The translations under genes and the position numbers were made by a program. Shown here piece by piece: positions 1 through 12,300 of a stretch of 64,000 nt of DNA (position 1 is its first letter; each line of letters opens with the position of its first letter). Location of the stretch: positions 1,186,545 to 1,250,544 of the forward strand of contig KL647291.1 in assembly GCA_000727475.1 (NCBI GenBank). The letters run 5' to 3'. This stretch comes from Sarcocystis neurona (taxonomy: Eukaryota; Apicomplexa; Conoidasida; Eucoccidiorida; Sarcocystidae). The notes beneath the pieces were generated by a model that was given only the letters and a program-made list of their open reading frames with translations, was not told the DNA's origin and did not search any database.

Positions 1-788
1 TGCGCCGTCTTCCTCTTGCTAATACGCGTGAAGGCGGCTGCACGCGCGTGGGAGAGAGAGCTGCAGCTCCACGTTTCTGGTGGTGTGCTTCTGTATAAAT
101 GAAAGTGGCAGAGGATGCCAAGTCGATTTTTTCAAAGAGAGAAAAGCAGCAAGGGCGGCACAGCTGCCCAAGTCAGAGAGCAATGCTGACCAACTGCAGC
201 AACAGCGGCAGCAGCACTTCTGTACAAGAAAGACGGCAGTACGCAGCTGCTGCAGCAGCTCGCCGTAGTGCTTCCACCGTTGACTCCAAGTAGCCGCTGC
301 GGCAGCAACGAACATGTGGAGAAACGCAGCCGTGAAGAGCAGCAGCAGCCGCAGTTACTTTTTTCGAAAGAAACCGGGGGGGCGTGCTGCTTGTAGTAGT
401 GCGATCCATGGCAGCTGCATCTGCCACTTCCTTCCCGGCCGGTGGCCGGCTGCACCTGCTTTGTGAGACTGCTGCTGTTTTGGCAGCTCGCTATCTGCTA
501 CAAACACCACGCCACCGTTACTGCCACTACTGTACGTATCACTCTCTCCTCGCTGCTGCTGCCGCTACTGCGACTCCTACTGCCGGTACGACTGCCATCG
601 CGCTGCTTCTGGTTTTGCTGGCCCCCGGCTGTTCCTGCTGCTGCCGGTGCTGCTGCCGGCGGTGTACTGCTTTGCTGCCGCCGCTGCTGTCCACCTGCTG
701 CTTCTGCTGCTGCTGTTGCTGCAGAAGCGATGGCAGTTCCTTTTTCTCTGCGTGGGGTGCTGTGCTGCTGCGGCTGCTGCTGCTGCAG
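1..788 (+). other. FPPS intron or upstream sequence, CTG-rich
   Basis: No exon is recognised here. The stretch sits upstream of the first visible synthase exon and becomes increasingly CTG/CCTGCTG-rich from about 540 up to the presumed acceptor CAG at 786-788. The first Asp-rich motif of a prenyl synthase (DDxxD) was looked for and not found, so the N-terminal exons should lie left of the window. Several open frames of 60-160 codons exist but consist of repeat-encoded Ala, Cys or Leu runs and are open in more than one frame. Confidence 0.6.
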
Positions 789-3700
789 AGTGCTGCGCGT
801 TTTCCTGGGAGGACACCGCTGCTATCTCGAGATGCAGGAGCTACTGCTCTCCACAACATTTAAGACCGTCGTGGGACAGCACATCGACTCGGCGTCCCTG
901 GCGCAGGAAGAGATGTTGCTGCTGCAGCGCTTTGAAGCGCGCACCCAACCTCAGGAACAACAGGGCGCGAGACGGCAGCGGCAGCAGCTGCTCGCTAAGG
1001 AGGAGCAAAAAGAGCGGCAGAAGAAGGAGGAAGAGGAGGGGGAGCAGCAGAAAGAAAAGGAGATTGGGCGGGGAAGAGAGGACCAGCAGCAGCCGCTGCA
1101 GCATGCAGAGCAGCAGCAGCAGCAGCGCGACCCGTCGGCACCGGCGGCACACCAGCCGCACTGGCAGCAAAACGGCGCACGTACTTCTGCACAGCAACAA
1201 CAACAGTACTCAAGAGGAGGATGCGACCGGCTGGAGCAGCCAAAAAGTTGGCCCCAGCAGCAGGAGCTGCCAGAACGCGAGGCAGAGGCAGCAGCTGGAA
1301 CCGGGCACGCAGACACACATGTGCAACTCCGCGCAGCTGCTGCTGCTGCTGCAGATCAACGAACCAGTGCTGCTGCTGCTGCACCAGAAGGAAGTGGTGC
1401 TGCTGCGGCTGCTGCTTCACCGTCGGCGAGGGAGACTGCTGCTGCGAACGGCGGACCTCCGGCAGCAGAAGAAGAAGGCGCTGCTGCTGCTGCCGCCGAC
1501 GAGCAAATGCAGACGTATGTAAAGCAGCGCCAGAAAGCGTGGATCGAGCGGCAGACAAGTGCGGCGCGACTAAAGACAAGTTTCTACTCGTTCTACCTCC
1601 CCGCAGCGCTTGGTAAACTTTTACGAGAGAATGGACAGCACTTCATGAGCAGCCGCAGCAGCAGGACGTATTTACGCCTCTCGCTTTCTACACACCCGTG
1701 CATAAATAGAGAAACAGAGACACAGAGCGAGAGACACGGACAGAGAGGAAGAGAGAAACAGGGAGACACACGCACGCATAAATTGTATCGAGACGCACTT
1801 GCATATATTTATATATATATGTATATGTGCATGTGTAAAGAGGCACGCACATACGTATGCGTCTCTGTATGTATGTGGAGTGAGTAAATGTACTAGTAGA
1901 ACAGTAGTACGTAAATATGTGCAGGAAGGATAGACGTTTCTGCTCATTAGCTATTCCCTGTGTCAGCAGAATGTATTTCTGCCATGTTTGTTCCAGCAGC
2001 AGCTGCTGCGCTTTGGCCTCCTTGCTGGCGTTGCTCAAGGCAGCAGTCATCACCGCGGCACCGGCGTTTATCTCTTAGTATACCTTCGCAACTTCACACT
2101 TGCACTGGAGTGTGTGAGTGCGTCTCTACACGTCTACACTCACGCAGGGAGAATAGAGAACTGCAAACGCGCAGGTAGTTAAATTTTTTTCCTTCCTCTC
2201 CTGCTCGCTGAGGTCTTACTCGTCAGCAGCTGCAGCAGCGAAGCACCGCCAGCGACAGCGATAGCAGCAAGAAGACGAAGCGTCTCATCAGCAGCGACAC
2301 GCGCAGAAGCGGCAGTCGCTTCGACAGCAGCAGCTGCAGCCCGACCGCTGCTGCTTCTTTTCCTCCTTTGTCACCCGGTAGCTTTCACTGAGGAATCACA
2401 AACGTCGCGTGTCTGCAGGAACAGCGGAAGGAGCAACTGTTGTTGCTCCGCTTCGTGCTGGGCGCAGCAGGAGCGACAAAAGTGCTTCAAGCAGCAGCGA
2501 CAGCAGCAAACACTGCACAAGTTCTTTTCTAAGGAATGAAGTATCAACTTCGCGGTAGTGTGTCTCCGACGACAGCAAGAGAAGCTGCAGAGATGCTTCT
2601 CGAGAGAAACAGCAGATGCAGCTGTGTACTCCTTCCGAAAGGTCACGAGAAACAGCTGCTGCAGAAGAAGATGGATTCGTTGGCCAGCAGATCACACGGC
2701 AGGCGCTGCCTCTGCGGAAAGAAGTAGTTCCCGTTGTTGCTCCAGCAGCAAGCAGTCAGGCAATAATGTCGCATGCAGCAGCGTCTCTGTGTGGCATCGG
2801 CACTGTACCTCCCCCTATATAAGACTGCTCTGCTCTTCCGTGTGTATGCACAAGAATCGCCCCACACAGATCCATACGCACATTCTAGCGATAAGCGTCT
2901 GCTTGTTTACGCACTTGCGCGCTTATCCACGTGTGTGTATGTCCTTGTGTCTGTCTCAGTCTATATACAGAGAGGACACGGCGGGATACCCATATATCTA
3001 GGTTGATTTGCCTGAAGTGGACACCGCCTACACACTTGTCTATACACATCTAAACGTGAACACATAGACAAGGACGTAGGAGTAGGTCTTTTTTGAAGAA
3101 ACGAGCACACGCGTGTTCTCCTTTGCATGCGTTTCTCTTGCTTTACTGTCTCTCTGTCGTCTCCCGCCTTCGCTCTTCTCCCCTCTCACACACCAGTGTG
3201 TATAGAGGCGCCCGCATGTGAGACAGTAGAAGAAGTTTATCGTGCGTCCACGCTCTCGTAAGAAGTGCGTAGCTGGTTGTACACGTGCGTATGTATATGC
3301 AAGTCGGACGTGTCTAAGTATCTTTGTCGGCGGGCAACAGACGCTGGGTGGCTGGAGTCTACCGAAGAAGACGCAGTCAGAGGGGAAGAGAAGTGGAAAG
3401 TGGCCGACACTAAGGCGTACGAATCGCACGTGCTTTGGTAGCAAAACACGCGGCTGTGCTGTACCTGCGGCTGTGTGTACGGTATGTAGAGGGGCGTGGA
3501 GCGCTGCGTGTGCAGTGGTGTACGTACGCCGCAGTGAGACGGCGAGTACTCGTCTTCTTGTGGTGTACGTACAGCGCAAACGCGCGCGCTGGCACGAGTT
3601 CTGCTAAGGCGTACGAACACCGCAGCTGCTAGGGGGGCGTCGGCAACTAAAGCCACTTCAGCACTAGTTGACTTCTTCTTTTCCCTGGGGTCAAGGACTG

Positions 3701-6008
3701 CTTCGCGCGGCAACCGTAGGAAGCCACCAAAGGCGTTGAGCAGCAGCAGAGCAAGTGTACATACACTGCAGCACCGTGCACTACGCAGTGTGCATGAAAC
3801 TCAGACGTGCGTGGAATGCTGGGCGGCAGTAGTGGGCCAAGAACGAGTGACGCAAAGTAGTACAAGTGACACGGGTAGTATCACTCTTTGAGACTGCTGC
3901 GTCCTCAGGCGCCTGCTGGAACTTCAACTAAACCGAGAAGTTGCACAGGGAAACGAAATCTATGCGAGTGTATCTGCATTCGAAGACCCGCTTTGAGCAC
4001 TGAGGAGGGGACATGTGTGTGCACCGCAACTGCTACGATGAGGTGTACATACACCACATAGATGCCATGAAGTGGTGTCCCTGCACCGCAGAATGTTTAT
4101 GATGAAGGAGTGTTCCTACATACGGCAGGTGCTCGGAAGATTTGTACGTCGAGGCGAAACACGGCTTTTTGAGACGGCAAATGCTGACGCAGCGAGTGTC
4201 TTCTTTCACCTGCTGCCCCCAGCTCTGCGTATGCTTGGGGGACGTGCCTGTTACAGGACTCTGTGTGCAATTTCTCTTTTCCTTGCAGCCGACGTCTCGT
4301 GTTTCTCCTGGAAATGCTGCTGTACATGCTGCCACACATATATAAGTTATCTTGTAGGAGTGTGCTGGGCCGACGCCAACGTAGCTGCGGCGCGTGAATC
4401 CATGTTTGGGCTGCCGTGTATACATTTATTTATTTTTGTGCACATGTAGACGAACATTTGAATAATCTCGCTGTGCGTAGATATGTACACGTATATATAT
4501 ATATATATACACGTGTGTCTCTGTACGTGTAGCTGCATCTGTGTGCCTCTCCTACAGACACGCATATATATATATATATGTGCATGTGAGCTTCTGTCTA
4601 CACTTTTGTATTGATGTCTGTGTGTAGGCGTGTACGTGTGTGTATGTGCGTAGGTGTGTCTGTGCCTTCTCCTCTTCTTTTTGCGCTGGCGTGTGCACTT
4701 CGTAGGACTTGCGTTTTGTGGACAAGTGCACGACGCGCAGCTGATGCAGCAGGTGAAAAAAATTTGCCTTGCTATTGGGGAATACTTCCAGGTAACTCAT
4801 TATCCGTATCCTACATAAATACGTCAGATTTATCATCCGCCATACATGTGTGTATATCTACATGTATTCAAATTTACGGTATTTCTCATACATATAAACA
4901 TAACATCACCTGTGCGTGTATATATGTATGGATATCTATTTGTGTGTATATATATATCAATGTTGATCTTATTGTAGCCACGCATACTCATTCATATGTA
5001 TTCCATTTCTCACGTATATATGTGTGTGTACTTAAATTTGAAGTACTTCCCATATACGTATGTATGTGTATAAATATACATACATATACATATCTAAATA
5101 ACGTCGGTTAATGTTCGAGTTACATATGACGTAAACATATATACAAAGATGTTTATATTTTCTGTACACTGAACCTGGTGTACAAATCTACGTGGAAATA
5201 AAATGGTACACAGATCGCCGTGTATATATATATATATATATACACATATGTGTCTGCCCGTTTCTGGGTCCTCGTGTAGGTGTACTCATGTACACACATG
5301 GATGTATGCTGCTTGCCTTCTGTCTGTTATCTCTGCCGGTATGTATGCGTCCCCATATATGAGTCCCGGATGCTATCTACTGCGTAGCATCTATCTGTAT
5401 CTGCCTTTCTTTCTCTCTCTCACACACGTATAAACGTACACGTATATATATATATCCATATGTACATATGTATGTATATGTATATATATATATATATGTC
5501 TGTATGCGTACGTGTACAGGAGGTTCCTGGGCGCGGCTATAAATTACAGGTTTTCACCCACCACTGCACATCTATTTTTTTATCTCTCTGTTGGTCTCTC
5601 TCCTTCTATGTATATGTATGGATGCGTATGTGTATGTGGCCGCAAGTGTACGTACACCGTGTGGGTCGATCCCAAGTGTAGCTCTCTGCTACCGCCCTCA
5701 GATCAAGTAGCGCTTCTTTCTGCTTAAAGGACCAAAATCTAGGATAACTGGTTATGTTGTTGTGTTGTTTACGTACCAACCGCACAGAAAGCTGTTCACC
5801 TTCTTCACACATACATTTATTTATATGTATATATATATACATACACATGGGCATATATATGTATATACGCATACGTGTACCTACGTATAGGTATATACAC
5901 ACATATGTATGTACGTTTGTGTACATATAAATATATATATATATATATACGTATATATGTACATACGCATACATGTATATACGCATACATGTATATACGT
6001 GTAGGTGT

Positions 6009-6048
<40 letters not shown>

Positions 6049-9000
6049 GTGTGTCTATTTCTGTATGTGGAGACGTTCGCACGTGTACAACTCTGTAGAC
6101 AGTAGTAGTACATTTGTGCGCAGGTATGCGTCATATGATTAAGCGTCTCACATCCACTCCTCTATCGATCTATATATCACCATGTGTATCTCTCTGAGCA
6201 TTTCTGTGTATAAATATATACATGTCTCTCTCTCTAGATATATAGGTAGATAAACATCTCTCTCCATTTATATATATATATATGTATATGTGTGTAGATA
6301 TGTGCATTACCATGTACAGATATATATGTATATATAACGAGAGAGAGAGATGAATACCGAGTCAACGGGGTGTAGGTGTGACTGTCGGTGTTTCTACTTA
6401 AGGTTCTACTTAACCGTGTTTGTGCGCACGTTTATATGTGTATGTATATATATATATATGTATGTGTTTGTATATGTATATATATATATATATGGGTCTG
6501 TAAATGTGTTTGTATATTTTGTGTATGTGTGTGTGTGTGTGTGTGTCGATACGTGTGTGTAAGTATGTATGTGTGTACGCATGTGTGTATGCATGCACGT
6601 ATGTATGAGTGTGTGTGTATACATATATATATGTTTAAACATGTGTATGTCTACACACGTGCGCGTATATGTGTATGTATGTGTTGCATATATATATATA
6701 TATATATATGACCATATGTATATGTGACGCGCTCTCTGTCCATATTGCGTCTTGAGGACGACGCACGTTTTTCCTTCGGTAATGACTGGCGGATCAGCAA
6801 CAGAGAATTCTTTGGGTGTATGTGTCTGTGCGGCTTCTACTTGTAACGTGTTTCTCCGTGTGAAGTGGATACTTGCGAGAAGTCCTCTCTTCTTCCGCTT
6901 CATTTCTCTCTTCCTGCGTAGAGAGTGACCGAGGCGACTCGCCCGGCGAGACACGACCCTTTGGAGTGTATACCGACATTTCCCCTCTGTTCAGCAGAGG
7001 CATCTGTATGTGTAGCTGCTGTCTCCGCTGCTACTGTGCCTGTTGTTGCTGCTGTGCCTCCTGCTGCTGCTCTGGCTGCTGCTGTGTTGGCTGCTACTGT
7101 GCTGGCTGCTGCTGTGCCTGTTGCTGCTGCTCTGGCTGCTGCCGTGCTGTTGCAGGTCCAGGACGACTACATGGACTGCTTTACAAATCCTGCAAAAACG
7201 GGGAAAGTGGGAACCGATATTCAAGAAGGCAAATGTTCGTGGCTTTTTGCCCGCGTGAGTGTCTCTCTTTCCCTCCCTTCTCTTTCTTGCTGCTGCGCTC
7301 TCTTCTTCTGTCTGCGTCTTTTAATGCTCGTCCCGCCGTTGCTGCCGCCGCTGCTGCTCTCTCTGGCTCTCCTTCACTTTTACTTCTTTTTCGGCCTTTC
7401 GCTGCTGCCGCGGCTGCACTCCGCCTTGCTTTTCACTTGCTCTTCTTTCGCTCCAGCTGCCGCTGCTGCTCTCCCTCTCTCCCTTCTCACTTCTTCTTCC
7501 CCCCGCTGCTACGCTTGCGTCTGCTCTCTCTCTCTGTCTTTTCATCTCTTCTCCTTCTGTAGCTACTACCGCCACTGCTGCTGCTGCCGCTGCTCACTTT
7601 TGAGCTCGTCTTCCCGCTGCCACTGCTGTTCCCTCTCTGTTTCTCTTCCCCTTCTCTCCTCCTTTTGCTGCCGGTGCTGCTGGTGCTGCACGTCCTTCGC
7701 TAGTCCCTTTCGCTACGGCAGCTAACGTGTGGACTTCTGATGCTGCGACTGCTGCTCCACCTTCTCTTCTCCTCCTCTGCTGCCGGTCCCTCCTTCATTC
7801 CGCGGCTCCCTAACATTTGCTGAAATATCTGCCCTCCTGCCACCATGTCGTTATTCATTTCCTCCTGCTGCTGCTCCTGGTGCTGCCCCATGAATTTGGT
7901 CTACCGTGTCTACGACGGCCGCTTCTTCTTCTCTCCTCTCCCAAAAGACGATTTTGCGCGGTAGCCCTTCGTCTTTCTCCTCCCCTCCTCCTCCTGTTTC
8001 TCCTCCGCGCTCTGCACCTTGTTCGCGTCTTCCCCTGTTGCTGCTTCTTCTGGTTCTGCTGCTTCGGCCTTTCTCTCTCTTCGCTGCCTTTCCTTCTTCT
8101 TCTCGTTGCTGCTACGGCGGCTTCTCTCTATCCCGTATATTGTTCCTGCTCCTGCTGCTTCTTCTTACTATTCGTCTATTGCTTCTTTGCATTCTGAGGT
8201 GTCCCCGTCCTTCCTCTCTGCTGCTGATTTCCTGCCCGCGTGCATCTGCTCTCCTTTGCCTTTGCTGCCGCTGCTGGTGCTTCTTCCACTTCACGACTTT
8301 GTAAAGTGTTGTTCCCCATTTCAACATGTGCTTTCCTCTCTGTTGAGAACGCCCTGCTGGTACTGCTTCTTCTTTTCTTTTTCGTCATCCACCTTCTTCC
8401 CAACTTCTTCCTCTATTGGGGTTTCGCGGCTGCGGTGTTGGAATTGCTGCTGCTGCTGCTCTATTGTACCTGCGAACTTTCCTGCTGCTGCTGCTGCTGT
8501 TGTTGCGAGACCCCGGACGTGCTGCAGCGGCTGCTGCCGTTTGACGCGGTGGCTCAGGCGCCGCTGCTGTTACATACATCTTTGCTGCTGCTGCAGCTGC
8601 TGCCTTTTTCTGCGTCTGTCTGGTGGTGCTGCGCGTTTCTCAGGCGGCGCAGCAAGCGACAACCGCAGAATTGAAGGAGCTTCTACAGCGTTATGGAAAG
8701 GCGCAACACGTTGACTGGGTGAAGCAGTTCTACATTAAAAAAAATATACCTTCTCTCTTCGAAGAATACGAGAAGCAAGCTGTCCGACACATTCGCACGT
8801 AAGTCGCCTGTCGGTCACAAGCTGCACTCCCGAAGCGACAGCAACAGCAGCAGCAAGAGAGAAAGCAAGCACATAGCACGAGGAACAGCGGCAGTGGAGA
8901 CAGCAATAGCAAGAACAACCGCAGCACGAGCAACAGCACGCACACCTGCAGTAAGGGCAACAGCAGCAGCCAAGCAAGCAGTCGGTAGAAGCAACTGCAG

Positions 9001-9327
9001 CAGCCAAAGCAACGGCAGGGTCGCCCGCGACGACAGCAGTAGCCACAGCAGCAACAAGAAGAAGCAGCACTTCTAAGCCAATGTGTGTGTTGCGCGCGTC
9101 GCTAGTGCTGTCACTGCTGCTGCTTCTGTTACTACTGATACTCTTGCCCTGCTGCTGCGGTGCTGCTACTGCTGCTGCTACTGCCGTTGCTGCCCCTGCA
9201 ATCTTGCTGCCGCTTCTTCCCCTCTTGCTTTCCCTGCCGGTTTAGCTTGATCGCAGGGTGCCCTCATGAGGGAATGCAAGCCTTCTTCAACATCGTGCTG
9301 CGTCGGCTTCATCAAAGAGAAAAGTAA
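789..9327 (+). CDS. FPPS: Farnesyl/polyprenyl diphosphate synthase, 3' part (5' exons off window)
   Basis: Trans-prenyltransferase that condenses IPP with allylic diphosphates to give farnesyl (possibly geranylgeranyl) diphosphate. Exons visible: 789-1612, 4706-4791, 7156-7254, 8644-8798, 9246-9327 (TAA 9325-9327); all junctions are GT-AG and the phases agree. Exon 1 encodes [17 protein letters not shown] and later [13 protein letters not shown]. Exon 2 carries AIGEYFQ. Exon 3 carries the second Asp-rich motif VQDDYMDCF followed by [14 protein letters not shown]. Exon 4 carries [15 protein letters not shown] and [10 protein letters not shown]. The last exon ends [14 protein letters not shown], a basic C-terminus typical of FPPS. 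About 414 residues are visible where the family has about 210, because exon 1 holds a roughly 200-residue low-complexity insertion. The exon 1 start (789) is inferred from the alignment of VLRVFL...CYLEM with the family; later acceptors at 812, 832 or 838 are possible. The product specificity (C15 versus C20) cannot be read without the N-terminal half. Confidence 0.9.
919..1503 (+). repeat. Gln/Glu/Ala-rich insertion inside the synthase domain
   Basis: Between GQHID (codons 874-888) and [10 protein letters not shown] (from 1573) there are 228 codons where orthologues have about 25-30. The first half is CAG/GAG-rich and gives Gln/Glu/Arg (e.g. [17 protein letters not shown]). The second half is GCT/GCA-rich and gives several poly-Ala runs of 5-7. 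The frame stays open throughout and resumes family sequence, so it looks like translated homopolymeric amino-acid repeats, although an unrecognised intron inside cannot be excluded. Confidence 0.7.
4850..6720. repeat. (TA)n/(TG)n/(GTAT)n microsatellite cluster in FPPS intron
   Basis: Long alternating purine-pyrimidine DNA, with pure (AT)n of about 30 bases at 6013-6042, (GT)n at about 6526-6546 and (TA)n at about 6689-6709. It lies on the donor side of the intron 4792-7155. Small open frames here read as Tyr-Ile-His-Val repeats and are artefacts. A shorter relative at 4491-4580 lies near the end of the preceding intron. Confidence 0.9.
5646..5657. repeat. Palindromic GTGTACGTACAC element
   Basis: A perfect 12-bp palindrome, here in a synthase intron, followed by CG. 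The same 12-mer recurs exactly at 37311-37322 and 59410-59421, with close variants elsewhere. Function unknown. Confidence 0.7.
7015..7155 (+). repeat. CTG tract abutting a 3' splice site
   Basis: Degenerate GCTGCTGCTGTGC units run directly into the acceptor TTGCAG at 7150-7155, just before the exon that encodes the second Asp-rich motif of the synthase. The tract is intronic on the sense strand and may serve as the pyrimidine-rich signal for that acceptor. Confidence 0.75.
7270..8640 (+). repeat. Pyrimidine/CTG-rich intron of FPPS
   Basis: Nearly the whole intron 7255-8643 is CTG, CTT and CCT-rich on the sense strand and ends TTTCTCAG at 8636-8643. Open frames in it (up to about 230 codons in several frames) are Ser/Leu/Cys runs with no family signal and are treated as non-coding. 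Confidence 0.75.
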
Positions 9328-12300
9328 TCTAGAGAAAGCTATTCGCCTGCGTTTCCAGCTCTCGTTCCTCGCGGCCCCGCACTGCCGTTGCTGCAATAGC
9401 AGTGCAAATGTTCACGTATATAGCGTATCCCTTTCTACGTATGTTTACATATATACACATATATATATATATATGGTGATATGTGTAGAGGCAGACACAC
9501 TTTTAATTGTGTTCTATGCAGAGAGAGACACACCACTGTACTTGTGTACATGTGGATCCTCGTCTCACAGAAGTACATGTATATGTATATATGCAACTCC
9601 TTCTGCAATACATATCTCCGAATCCCCTTTTTAGGAAGCCCTACAACGCATATCTTTCACGTGTATGCGTCTGTAGAGGCGTGTGCAAGTTTGTATATCC
9701 CTGTACGTATATTCACGTAAACACTTGTGTATACGTGGATTCGCATGTACCCAGAAGTTTGTGTGTATACAGGCGTTTGTACACATATGTGTGTATACGT
9801 ATGAGTATATATATATATATATGCGTGCGCGGGTTCGTGTGTATCGACATATCGGTGCGTGTGTAGATACGTGCATGTGCTTTTGTGTTTGCACCTGTAT
9901 GTGTGAATCTACGTAGCTAACTGTATATATACATATATATATATATGCACATACATGGATACGTGTAGAAATCTTTATACACTTACGCAAATGACTACGT
10001 GTCTGCACGTGTCTATTCACATACCTCTATATATATACATGCAAATATGTATATGGTTGCGTCCACGTATGTATGTGTACGCGCGCATATCGATGTAATC
10101 CTCAATATATTCATGAGGGACTTCAGGTTCTGGAATTATTATGTGCACTACGGTGTGCAAGTCAGTACAAGTCGTATCTGCTGTGTGCATGCAAGAGAGC
10201 AACAGGGAACGTCGTGGCGAGTCCTGCACGTTGACTTGCACGTTTACACGGCGGCGCCCACACGCCTCGTAGCCTTTTTTCTAAAATTTCCCGTATGACA
10301 GCTGAAACAGGAGCAGCAATAGCGGCAGCAGCAGCAGCAGCGCAAGGGGCAGCGCCATGGCAAAACCGACAAACCAGCAGCAGCAGCAGTAATTGGAGCA
10401 GCTGTTCCACGAGAAGAGGCACCACTTCCACAAGGGATTTCAGCAACTGGGAGAAGCAGGCGCACCACTGGCAGCAGCAATAACACGAGCAGGAGCAACA
10501 GCAACAGCAGAATTAGCAACGAAGCCGTAAAAAGCTGCAGCGGCATGGGTACTGACATCTAAAACTGGAACCTTCGCTTGTTTTGCCCCCGGAAGCCTCG
10601 CTTCCACATATATATACGAGGGAGGAGCAGCCAGAAGCAAGCAGCTCACGTAACGCTAGGACGCAGCCTAGGTTAAGTGCAGCAGAGGCAAGCAGCTCAC
10701 AAAAACTACTTTGCGTTTCATGCGTATTACAGGAAGAGTTCCATCTTTCAACTGTGACGCAATAAATTACGAAGAGGGGTATGAATGTCCGCAGAAGTAA
10801 CGAAACGCACTTGCCAAACCCGTATCCGCGGCAATGCGCAGCACTGGCTGCTGCTGTACACCATGTTGCTGGTTGCCGAGAACGACTGTTGCTTGATGCT
10901 GCTACCAAGATCCTCTGATGCTCCTGCTGCTGCCCAGCACCTGCTGCTCGTGAGGCGCAGCGTCTGCGCCTCCCACGACCTGTTGCCCTAGTGGAGTTTA
11001 CGGATGCTCTCACTCATCTAGTCAACCGTCATCGCGCACCCGTCCACACACTTCCTCCTCTTCTGCGCTCCTCTTCCGTCTCAACTCACACAACGCGGCG
11101 TGCACCTTCCACCGTGTGGCCACCAGCACGCTGCTGGGGCGTGCGATTCGCTGTTGCTGCTCGACGAGTCTCGTGCAAACTCGCTGCTACCGTTGGACGC
11201 TGACCTGCTTTCGCACTTACCGATGATATGCACTGCGTTGGCGCACGCATTAGCCCCTCCTTGTCTCCAGCCACACTGTCGCTTTTGCGTCCTTACCCTA
11301 CTAGTGCTGCCTGCCGTATACTGGCGTAGCGGCAGCCGGTCCTCGAACTCTGCTGCTACTGGTGTGCTACTGCGGCCCTATATTTCCGGGACTTGTCTGC
11401 AGCATCTTCCCCGGATGTCCCCTCTCGCTGCCGGCCGTGACTACGGCTCTCCGCTATGCCGTGTACGCTGTGCTGCTTCTGCCGCTCTTGGCGTCGGTGC
11501 CGCTGCGGTGATGCTCCTGAAGTGCTGCCGCCGGCGGTGCCGCGCGGCTGCGCTGCCACCGCTCTGCTGCTCACACAGATGACCGTATGTTTGTCCCCCG
11601 CTGCTGCTCTGCTGCTGCAACAACGGGTGTCCGTCTACGTAATGCTATCATGTGACCATCACATTATTATCAAAAGACCCGTCCCCACCTAGACATACAT
11701 GCACAGATGTATACACTTAGGTGTATAAGTAAGTGCACACGCGTAGATTCGTATACACAAACATATATGCATACATACATACACACACCAGTAGGGGCAG
11801 GTATACCTACGTATACAAATACATGTACTACGCACGCACGTACGTGCGCATAGGCTTGTATCCACACGGACGCCCGTCCGTGTATATTTAATATAGAAAT
11901 GCGTAATATATATATATATATATATTTATTTTATATAAAAGCGTGTCTCTACTTACTCGCTGCTGGAAGTATTTTCGAAAAGCAGCTGTCACGCACTGCA
12001 CAGAAGCTGACAGAGTAGACTTCTCTGGTGCGCCCTCCCCGTTTTTCGCCGTGACTTCTTTTCAGTTTCGTCATACCCCTGCTATTGCTGTTTCCATCTG
12101 TCGCAAAGTCTTAGCATACGCAGCAGCAGTACGCGGAGGCGCAGCAGCCTCAACCGAGGTACTCTGCCCCTGCAGTACGCAGCTGCTGCCCCTGCAGTAC
12201 GCAGCTGCTGCCCCCGCAGCAACACCAGCTGCTGTAGGCGCCGCATAGTCACAGAAGCAGACGCCTCAAGGTTCCTGTCCCAGCAACTGCAAGGCGCAGC

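Noticed and set aside
5606..6711. Several open frames with Tyr-Ile-Tyr-Val or His-Thr repeats
   Set aside because: These are direct translations of TA/TG microsatellites inside an FPPS intron.
9246..9327. Alternative acceptor for the last FPPS exon at CAG 9254-9256
   Set aside because: It gives the wrong phase after the AC|GTAAGT donor. TTTAG at 9241-9245 restores the frame and yields [10 protein letters not shown], which fits the family.
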